Shown here: positions 26,295-32,484 of the stretch, piece by piece
How the letters are laid out: every line of letters starts with the position of its first letter
Numbering within the stretch: position 1 is the first letter of the stretch
Virus record (IMG/VR): IMGVR_UViG_3300033150_000531
Location: 1-49,702 of that record
Length of the DNA stretch: 49,702 bases
Source: a virus
Direction: 5' to 3' (one strand)
Program-made: the position numbers and the translations under genes
Notes under the pieces: model-generated
Told to the model about the DNA's origin: nothing
Database searches by the model: none
What the model saw: the letters and a program-made list of their open reading frames with translations, nothing else

Positions 26295-27260
26295 TTACTG
26301 GTTGTTTCCGTTTTCACTGCCATTACTATCACTAAGATGTTCGCGGACTCGTTGGACTTCTGTCTCGTAGGCGGTCTTGTACACCTGGTAGCCGTCGGCT
26401 TCCGGGAGCTCCAGTTGGCCCGGGATCTGGACCCGGCAGCCCGTATTGTGGTTGTCCGACATCTTGACGGCTTGCAGAACAATGCGGTTTACAGTTTGAG
26501 GTTCCGTCTTAATTTCGACGGTTCGGTACTCACCGGGCTTGCCGGGCACGGGGACCCTTTTCGTCGGGTACACGATCTGGGGCACACTGGCGATCGTGAG
26601 GATCTGGTCTGCCCATCGAGCCAGTGGTCTCAGGAGCGAGTCCCGAATGTTGGGTACGATCCGGAATCTCTGGTTGCCGCTATCATCGTAGGACTTTTCG
26701 GAGAGGTGCCCCACGAGCATAATTCCATAGCCCGCATCTTCAAAAGTCCGGAGCTCGTCCAGAATTCGCATGTTGACGCGATGGTATCCGGCACCTCCGG
26801 ACCTGTATTCGCCAAGGTCCGTGATTCCGTTCTCGGCACAGAACGTTGCATCCCAGCGATCCGCCATGAAGTCGATGCTGTCGATGACGACAACCTTGAA
26901 CTGGGGGTCCACCGACCTGGCATCCTCGATCAAGAGGTTCTTGATCTTCTGATAGCGGTTCAGGACATCACCGGACGCAGGGCTCAGATCCACAACGTAA
27001 GCTCTCGGGTGTACGACGGCATTGGCTCCACCCTCGAAGTCCAGCACGATCGCATCCGGATTGCTACAGACAAACGTCGTCTTGCCGGACTTCGGAAGTC
27101 CCCAGACGAGGACGCGACACTTTTCCACGGGTCTGGGTCTGTATTCGCAGACGGCCAGATCTTTGAAAATCCGCTTGAGGGGCTTCGGACTCCAGGGACT
27201 TGTAATTTCCTGGATCGGAGTCTCTTCGATCACAGCACTATCGGTTTTGGCTTCAGACAT
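26295..27260 (-). CDS. Sak4-like RecA-fold ATPase (ssDNA annealing/recombination)
   Basis: 321 aa. Walker A GLPKSGKTT (residues 54-62), Walker B VVVIDS (about 123-128) and a downstream LVGHLSEKSY segment match the AAA_24/Sak4 group of phage RecA-like recombinases. The first 45 residues are a variable extension. ATG 27260 is preferred over 27266 because GGAG then lies seven bases upstream. It works with an SSB (next gene) in single-strand annealing and is followed by nuclease genes upstream in the operon, forming a recombination module. The start overlaps the gene before by eight bases. Confidence 0.75.
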   Translation of the reverse strand: MSEAKTDSAVIEETPIQEITSPWSPKPLKRIFKDLAVCEYRPRPVEKCRVLVWGLPKSGKTTFVCSNPDAIVLDFEGGANAVVHPRAYVVDLSPASGDVLNRYQKIKNLLIEDARSVDPQFKVVVIDSIDFMADRWDATFCAENGITDLGEYRSGGAGYHRVNMRILDELRTFEDAGYGIMLVGHLSEKSYDDSGNQRFRIVPNIRDSLLRPLARWADQILTIASVPQIVYPTKRVPVPGKPGEYRTVEIKTEPQTVNRIVLQAVKMSDNHNTGCRVQIPGQLELPEADGYQVYKTAYETEVQRVREHLSDSNGSENGNNQ

Positions 27261-27651
27261 CTTCATTCTCCTTCTTATCTTTTAGAATCCGAATATCGAC
27301 TTCTGTGTTGTCTTTGAGTTTGTGTGATGGTTTCAGTTCAGGATCCAAGAATACGGGCAGATTGATCCTTGCAATTGAACAGATGACCGGTTTCCATTCT
27401 TCCATACGAGCGCCCTTACCGATGATGTAGTCCAAGGCTGTCTGGGCCGCTCTCCGCATGGTTGCTGCCTCGTCGTAGCCCAGAGTCGGTGGAACAATAA
27501 CGAGGCATCGTTTCTGGGTTCGTGTCTCCATTGAGACGATTCTTCGCCAAACCTCGTCGTGAAAATTGCCCCGGTAACTCTGAATCAACTTGTCACGTTC
27601 CCGAGATGCATCCCAGTCTTCCAACTCGAGTACGATTTCATATGCGAGCAT
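27253..27651 (-). CDS. Hypothetical protein of the recombination operon
   Basis: 132 aa, mixed alpha/beta. It starts LAYEIVLELEDWDASRERDK and ends with a Lys/Asp/Glu-rich tail. AAGGAG is seven bases before the ATG. It overlaps the ATPase gene downstream and follows the RecB-like gene by 11 bases. No family recognised; context suggests a DNA metabolism accessory. Confidence 0.55.
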   Translation of the reverse strand: MLAYEIVLELEDWDASRERDKLIQSYRGNFHDEVWRRIVSMETRTQKRCLVIVPPTLGYDEAATMRRAAQTALDYIIGKGARMEEWKPVICSIARINLPVFLDPELKPSHKLKDNTEVDIRILKDKKENEDV

Positions 27652-27662
27652 GGTCCGACTCC

Positions 27663-28868
27663 TTAAGTGTCAGTCTCGTCGTCGGCCAGAGCCTCTTCGG
27701 GTCGAGGCTCGTGCCGATAGTTCTCTCGGATCACGTCGGTCCAGAGCTCTACGCGGCGGCGGCAGATATCCAGATACGGGCACACAGTGTTCCCGTAGCG
27801 ACCACAACAGGACGCTGGATTCGGGTGAAAGAAACCGAGGTTCAGTCGGCAACGAGCCGCCCGATCCAAGATCGCCAACCGCCGTAGAAGATCTTCCGTA
27901 ACAAGTGGATTCGGAACTGGGATCACGGACTGGTACAGAGGTGGATCCTCGGGGTCCGTCATACCTTTCTCGTGATACCAGTTTCGAACTCGCTCGATGT
28001 ATTCGTCCGTGAGCTCCCCCCGTCGGCGTCGAATCGTGGGCCGCCGGATGACGGCATGAATCGTTCCGCCGAGCTTGATGTCTTGGTTCGGGTATCGGGC
28101 TCTCAGGACCTCATAAAGAACCCATAGGTAGAGTCGGGGTTGAACCTCAAGCGGGATAATGAGAGCCCTCTGGTTCGCGGGGATTCCGGTTGTCTTGTAG
28201 TCCAGGAGCCAGTAAGCCCCCGTCTTCCGGTGCCGCAGCAGCATATCGACGCGGATCACGATCGGCTGCTTGAGACCGCCGACCCGGAGACCGTAGGGCG
28301 TCTCAAGAGCCACGACCTCGTAGTGCTGCTGGAGCTTTTCGACGGGGTAGTAGTGTAGGTACGCTTGGGCCATCGCAAGGGCCATCTGGCCGTCACGCTC
28401 GGCGGTCTCGATCGCGTCCAGGACCGAGTATCCGTTCGGTAACAAACCAAGTTCATCAGCATCGGCCTGGAGCTTTTCCGTATGTTGCCGAACCCGTTCC
28501 GCAACCAGACGGTCCAGAGCTTCCACGGGCGACCCCATGAGAACCTGGGCCAACAGATCATGGAACAGGATGCCAACCTCGATGGAAGAACGGTATTCAC
28601 CCCGACGCCGCAGCCCGAGCCGTTCCTGGAACATATACTTGCGAGGGCACTCCTGGAACAGCTTCAGGGCCGAGACCCGCAATGGCGGACGAATTACTTT
28701 GGGAACCCGGCAAGCCTTCAGGAACAATTTCGTGAGAGTCTGGGATCGCCCGTAGGTCCGAAGTTCCCTCGGCATTGAATCCAAATGGACTCGGAAATCC
28801 GGACCCTTTGTTTTCTGGGTCGGAATCTGGACTTGCTGTTCAAGGGTCTGGTTCTGGGTTACGTTCAT
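27663..28868 (-). CDS. RecB/Cas4-type PD-(D/E)XK nuclease
   Basis: 401 aa. The family order is clear: VSALKLFQECPRKYMFQERLG (residues about 65-85, start of RecB-type domains), H103 in VGILFHDLL, D208 in IVIRVDML, and D223-Y-K225 in LLDYKTTG. Cys74 together with C353/C354, C362 and C368 would ligate a 4Fe-4S cluster as in AddB/Cas4 enzymes. Likely a 5'-3' exonuclease producing the single strands used by the Sak4-like protein. Its ATG overlaps the stop of the ERCC4 nuclease gene (ATGA). Confidence 0.82.
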   Translation of the reverse strand: MNVTQNQTLEQQVQIPTQKTKGPDFRVHLDSMPRELRTYGRSQTLTKLFLKACRVPKVIRPPLRVSALKLFQECPRKYMFQERLGLRRRGEYRSSIEVGILFHDLLAQVLMGSPVEALDRLVAERVRQHTEKLQADADELGLLPNGYSVLDAIETAERDGQMALAMAQAYLHYYPVEKLQQHYEVVALETPYGLRVGGLKQPIVIRVDMLLRHRKTGAYWLLDYKTTGIPANQRALIIPLEVQPRLYLWVLYEVLRARYPNQDIKLGGTIHAVIRRPTIRRRRGELTDEYIERVRNWYHEKGMTDPEDPPLYQSVIPVPNPLVTEDLLRRLAILDRAARCRLNLGFFHPNPASCCGRYGNTVCPYLDICRRRVELWTDVIRENYRHEPRPEEALADDETDT

Positions 28869-29443
28869 GACGATTTTCTCCGCACCTTCGAGGTTCTCTC
28901 ACGGTGATTACAACGATTCCATTGCTGGGCCGCCGACAACATGAGTCGGATCAGTTGGGCCCCGAGCCGCCTGCGGGATACCAAGGATTGTGAACGACCC
29001 GTCCAAAGCGTAAGTGCCGGAGGGTTCGCAAGCACAAGATCCCAGAAGGCCCTTGCGATTTCGGAACCTGTGATGCGGCCCTCGTAATAAATGGCGGCCT
29101 GTGAAAGGCTCGGCGGTACTTCATCGAGTTTTTGGATCGCATCATCAACGACAAGCACGGGGCACAGGCAACTCGTAACAAAACGGACCCAAGCGTTCCG
29201 GAAGCGTTGACGGTCCCGCTTCGTTAAGAGGTTCTGAGCAAGTTCGGCAACCGATCCCTTTCGCTCAATGACACAAGCTCTCGGATAACGTGCCAACCTA
29301 TAGTCTCCGTACCGAAGTCTCGCATCCCGAACCTGAACTTCAATGAGTTCTTGGTGCCCCGGCTGCGGACTCCAGAGCAATTGCTTCGGAAACAGGATCG
29401 GTTTCTTTTCCCGATCATCGACCTCGACAACAACATGCCTCAT
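28865..29443 (-). CDS. ERCC4/XPF-type nuclease
   Basis: 192 aa. The ERCC4 signature is visible: VEVDDRE (residues 6-12), YGDYRL (45-50) and VIERKGS (58-64), followed by a region typical of the fold. Such phage proteins cut branched DNA or process recombination intermediates. There is no C-terminal HhH pair recognisable; the tail is Arg/Ser-rich. It overlaps both neighbours by ATGA junctions, so it is translated in a coupled chain with the kinase and the RecB-like protein. Confidence 0.8.
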   Translation of the reverse strand: MRHVVVEVDDREKKPILFPKQLLWSPQPGHQELIEVQVRDARLRYGDYRLARYPRACVIERKGSVAELAQNLLTKRDRQRFRNAWVRFVTSCLCPVLVVDDAIQKLDEVPPSLSQAAIYYEGRITGSEIARAFWDLVLANPPALTLWTGRSQSLVSRRRLGAQLIRLMLSAAQQWNRCNHRERTSKVRRKSS

Positions 29444-30381
29444 GATTCACCGGTTCCCTTAGATTCGTTATTTTTGCAGCGACCTTGAATCAACAGGGGG
29501 CAGATCTCGTTCAACACTTTCAGAAAATCCAGAACAGTTTCGACCAATTGCTCCACAGGTTTCGTGGCATCAAGATATAGCACAGGTCGCCAGCGAACAG
29601 ATGGATCTCCGTAAACTTCCAAGAACGTCAAGCCGTAGTCCCCCTCATACTTACGACCTCCCAACCAAGCGTAATGCGTCCTGTAAATGGAATGGATGAT
29701 CGGGAGAGGAACTTGGTCGTTCGGAATCCGCCGAGACTCAAACCGCTTGAGAGCAACATCACTAGGTACGTCCAAGATGATGAACAAATCCGGCATTCGG
29801 CCACCGAGAAGCCCCAGCATCCGACAATAGGTTGCTGCGGAGATTCCCGGCACGTGTTCCACCTGGTAAATCAAAGTGCTCAAAAAGGACCGATCCATGA
29901 TAATGTTGTGAGTTGGTAGCTTGTCTCTGATATACGCGTATAGATGCATCTCGTTCTGGAGATATGCGAACAAACAATTCTCTGCGTCTCCAATCGTCCA
30001 AGAAATCGGGTTCTTGGCACGAAGCTCCGCCAGATGATCGTAACCTGGATTGTGAACAGACTGACCGCTTCTAGGGTCATTAAGCGTGATGTTGTATTGC
30101 GTATAGAATGGTAGCTTGGATTGACGGAGACCATGCAAAAGCATGGGGACCAACGTGGTCTTGCCTGTACAGTCAAGACCTTCCAACACGATGAACAAGC
30201 CCCGATTCCCCGCTACATAAGGGGGGAGTATGCAGGAAGGGACGTTTCGGCAGATCTGAACCGGAGCCCAAGGAGCCAAGCACTTCAGGTGGGGATCCGG
30301 GACCGGAAAGCTCGTAGCCGCAAATTGATCTGCCGAAGATTTCAGTTGAAGGTTGCTAGTCGTAGGAATTGTATCCGTCAT
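29440..30381 (-). CDS. Thymidylate kinase-like protein with N-terminal extension
   Basis: 313 aa. From about residue 60 it follows the dTMP kinase plan: P-loop FIVLEGLDCTGKTT (63-76) and the DR motif MDRSFLSTLIYQ (162-173), both typical of the family. It may supply dTTP precursors or phosphorylate a modified nucleotide. An extra N-terminal 60 residues (Ser/Thr/Pro-rich, then Cys-containing) are unlike cellular enzymes. ATG 30381 is chosen for GGAGAGGTTACG upstream. The partner polymerase lies in the neighbouring operon. Confidence 0.75.
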   Translation of the reverse strand: MTDTIPTTSNLQLKSSADQFAATSFPVPDPHLKCLAPWAPVQICRNVPSCILPPYVAGNRGLFIVLEGLDCTGKTTLVPMLLHGLRQSKLPFYTQYNITLNDPRSGQSVHNPGYDHLAELRAKNPISWTIGDAENCLFAYLQNEMHLYAYIRDKLPTHNIIMDRSFLSTLIYQVEHVPGISAATYCRMLGLLGGRMPDLFIILDVPSDVALKRFESRRIPNDQVPLPIIHSIYRTHYAWLGGRKYEGDYGLTFLEVYGDPSVRWRPVLYLDATKPVEQLVETVLDFLKVLNEICPLLIQGRCKNNESKGTGES

Positions 30382-30413
30382 CGTAACCTCTCCGTCCAAG
30401 CAAACCCTGTACG

Positions 30414-30884
30414 TCAGTTGTTCTTAGAAGGAGCCGAGGATGCCAACTTCATTTTGTAGGCGACGTCCGCCGGTAGAAACTGTCTAAGTAGCCCCGTCCG
30501 AAGCCCGTAGCGGGACCGAAGCAACTGAACGATCTTTTCAATGGACGGAATTTTGTCGTGGTTTTTTTCATACTCTTGTTGAATAAGACGGAAGGTATCT
30601 TCGAAGAACTCTTTGAAAGTCATGTAGTCATATATGATGCAGAGCAACACAAGCCCTACGAGAGAATTATGCCCATAGAACTCTGCGAAAGATTTCACGG
30701 CCTCTGTCAATCGTTCCGAAGATTGGGATTCCCACGCCCGTAAGATCTCAAGGGACCTTTCTCCCCAAGTCCCCAGGACATCATCTATGGCCGCGATAGG
30801 AGCGACATCCAAGAGATCTGCATGGGTTTCTACAAACTCTCCGATGTTCGGAAACTGAGGCAGTGCCGATGGGTCAGGATTCAT
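30414..30884 (-). CDS. Hypothetical protein, first gene of the P31 operon
   Basis: 156 aa, helical. Residues 76-92 are hydrophobic (LVGLVLLCIIYDYM) but with charged neighbours, so a buried helix is as likely as a membrane span. The Lys/Glu-rich second half ends with SSAPSKNN. AAGGAAG lies before the ATG. As first gene after a regulated promoter it may be an early regulator or host-takeover factor; no family recognised. Confidence 0.55.
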   Translation of the reverse strand: MNPDPSALPQFPNIGEFVETHADLLDVAPIAAIDDVLGTWGERSLEILRAWESQSSERLTEAVKSFAEFYGHNSLVGLVLLCIIYDYMTFKEFFEDTFRLIQQEYEKNHDKIPSIEKIVQLLRSRYGLRTGLLRQFLPADVAYKMKLASSAPSKNN

Positions 30885-30921
30885 GGTCTGCTTCCTTCAT
30901 CCGCAAGTAACCGATGTCTGC

Positions 30922-30943
30922 CCGTACAAGCCGCCTTGTACGG
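30922..30943. repeat. Perfect inverted repeat in the P31 leader
   Basis: CCGTACAAG-ccgc-CTTGTACGG, a 9-bp stem with a 4-base loop, about 75-100 bases into the transcript and 38 bases before the first ATG. It may be an operator or an RNA hairpin that controls translation of the operon. Confidence 0.65.
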
Positions 30944-31026
30944 TGCCGCCGTCTCACCCTCTCAAACTGCCGTCGCCACCGATCAAGCCCACCGATAAAG
31001 GGTGATCGGTTGCGTCCACCACCTAA

Positions 31027-31055
31027 AAGATAGCACGGCTCCCTTGCGTTGGCAA
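31027..31055 (-). promoter_or_regulatory. Sigma70-type promoter, leftward (P31)
   Basis: Minus strand: -35 TTGCCA (31055-31050), spacer 17, -10 TATCTT (31032-31027), predicted start G at 31020. It would drive the operon from the 156-aa gene to the gene at 24081. The upstream bases CACTTGCCA are identical to those at P22. Confidence 0.72.
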
Positions 31056-31062
31056 GTGTTAC

Positions 31063-31080
31063 CCTGCGATTTTTTACAGG
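31063..31080. promoter_or_regulatory. Activator-type dyad at P31
   Basis: CCTG-N10-CAGG with an A/T-rich centre, ending seven bases from the -35 box, centre at -51.5. Same element and spacing as at P22 and P35(+). Confidence 0.62.
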
Positions 31081-31115
31081 AAATTTGTGCCACAGCCTCG
31101 AAAATACTTGATTTA

Positions 31116-31667
31116 TCACTGTTTATGGGCTTTTTTGCGATGTCGAGGATTTGTACTTACCGTGAGACGCAGACGGACATACCGAAACAAGAGGTAGCCG
31201 ATTCCGCCATACAGAACGCCGCGAACAACTGGCAAAACCGCAAGCAGTATCCAACTCCACCATGAAAACGGATCAGAGCTTATATTGGTAACATGGGTAG
31301 ATTGGTCAAGATGGGCAGACTGGTCCACGGAAGCATCGTGCTGAATCGTCCGGGATGTTTCGATGCTCGTGACGGGGACTGCTATGGTGCCGGTCGCCAC
31401 ATTCGAGACGGGCGGTGGTTCGGTTACGGGTTCCGTGACATTGATATTATTGTTCGCGGGTTCGGCAGTTGCAGTTACGGCTTGGCTACCATGTGGAGAT
31501 GTAGCAATGCAACCCGCCGACAATATATATAGGACGGCCACCGCCAGGATCCCACCACAGATCATCCCGAAGAGAGCTTCCACGGATCCCAGGAATTGAC
31601 TCAGCCGGAAGCTGGGTTCTACGACACGTTGAATTCGGATCTTGCGAGTGTTTGTGTTCGTTGTCAT
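31116..31667 (-). CDS. Possible unimolecular spanin (lipobox plus C-terminal TM)
   Basis: 183 aa. A hydrophobic N-terminal segment ends in LYILSAGC (about residues 46-53), which fits a lipobox with Cys53; a Thr/Val/Pro-rich periplasmic-type stretch follows, then a second TM (about 139-160, WILLAVLPVVRGVLYGGIGY) and a basic tail. A lipoprotein anchor plus a C-terminal TM is the u-spanin plan, which bridges outer and inner membranes during lysis of Gram-negative hosts. The n-region of about 30 residues is long for a signal peptide, a point against. AGGAGG precedes the ATG. Neighbours are membrane proteins of lysis type. Confidence 0.5.
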   Translation of the reverse strand: MTTNTNTRKIRIQRVVEPSFRLSQFLGSVEALFGMICGGILAVAVLYILSAGCIATSPHGSQAVTATAEPANNNINVTEPVTEPPPVSNVATGTIAVPVTSIETSRTIQHDASVDQSAHLDQSTHVTNISSDPFSWWSWILLAVLPVVRGVLYGGIGYLLFRYVRLRLTVSTNPRHRKKAHKQ

Positions 31668-31680
31668 TGGGAATCCTCCT

Positions 31681-31713
31681 AAAAAAAGGTTCGGAAGCTG
31701 GGAACTCCGAACC
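31681..31713 (-). terminator. Rho-independent terminator within the polymerase operon
   Basis: On the minus strand AGGTTCGGA-N10-TCCGAACCT (perfect 9 bp) is followed by six T. It lies just before the ribosome site of the spanin-like gene, so that gene would be expressed only by read-through or antitermination. Confidence 0.8.
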
Positions 31714-31750
31714 TGGTTTAATACAAATCCAGTTGTGTAAACCGTAATCT

Positions 31751-32134
31751 CTAGGGACTGGGAGCCGTCGCGGGTACGGCGGATGTTGCTCCGGCGATAT
31801 TACCGGATACACCGTCCAGTCGAACCGTTGCGGTCCAAACGAAGCCGGTGCCTACAATCCCGTAGCCGTCGATCTTGTAACCGGGATTGATGAGGGATGC
31901 CTGACCTTGCAGAGCCGCGGCCTGTGCGTTCAAGTCGGCTGCGGCCTCCTGGAGAACAGGCTTGATGACATCGGACATGATGGTCTGAGACGCCCGCTCC
32001 AGGGGTTCCGAGTTGGCTGCACATCCGGCTATTCCGAAGATACCGAGGACCGCGGCCAGGATCAGCTTGCCGAGATTACCCCAGAATGCCGAAAACCACT
32101 CCGTCAACAGAGCTACAAGAACTTGCAGGTCCAT
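31751..32134 (-). CDS. Putative small lipoprotein
   Basis: 127 aa. A hydrophobic segment (residues 20-38, NLGKLILAAVLGIFGIAGC) ends in IAGC, a good lipobox with Cys38, followed by a helical Ala/Gln/Glu region and a beta-like Gly/Val/Thr tail. GGAGGTAGCTC precedes the ATG. It could be an outer-membrane partner for lysis or an exclusion lipoprotein. It is followed by a terminator. Confidence 0.5.
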   Translation of the reverse strand: MDLQVLVALLTEWFSAFWGNLGKLILAAVLGIFGIAGCAANSEPLERASQTIMSDVIKPVLQEAAADLNAQAAALQGQASLINPGYKIDGYGIVGTGFVWTATVRLDGVSGNIAGATSAVPATAPSP

Positions 32135-32176
32135 GAGCTACCTCCATACCGTCTGTAGGGGGATATGCCTTAGACG

Positions 32177-32467
32177 TCAGTGAGCGGGTCGCTTCGTGAA
32201 CCAGGCTGTCACAAAGGCAATCGCCGCTGAGAGGCCGGAGGCTATCGTCATCGTGATCCCACGATGGGTCGCCAGCATCAAACGGATTTCGTCGAGCTTA
32301 TCGTTCTGAGCCGCAAGAACTTCCCAGAGGTTTGCTTGGTTCTGTTCCAGGTTTTCGAGCTTCGCGTGAATCTGCCCAAAGTTCTGATAGCAGACAAGGG
32401 GTCCCGGATTCGCGGAACCCTGAATAGGGCAGTCCATAGCCTCGAATTGGTCCAATGAATTCGTCAT
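32177..32467 (-). CDS. Holin-like protein (coiled coil plus C-terminal TM)
   Basis: 96 aa. Residues 28-68 form a coiled coil (IHAKLENLEQNQANLWEVLA), followed by one TM near 70-92 (GITMTIASGLSAAIAFVTAW) and a short basic end. This is the layout of XhlA-type holin-associated proteins. It follows the polymerase gene by 17 bases with no clear ribosome site. Function as holin is inference. Confidence 0.5.
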   Translation of the reverse strand: MTNSLDQFEAMDCPIQGSANPGPLVCYQNFGQIHAKLENLEQNQANLWEVLAAQNDKLDEIRLMLATHRGITMTIASGLSAAIAFVTAWFTKRPAH

Positions 32468-32484
32468 TGGTAGTGTCGGCTGTA

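Noticed and set aside
30874-31119. 81-residue minus-strand frame
   Set aside because: It spans promoter P31 and its leader and begins upstream of the predicted transcription start.
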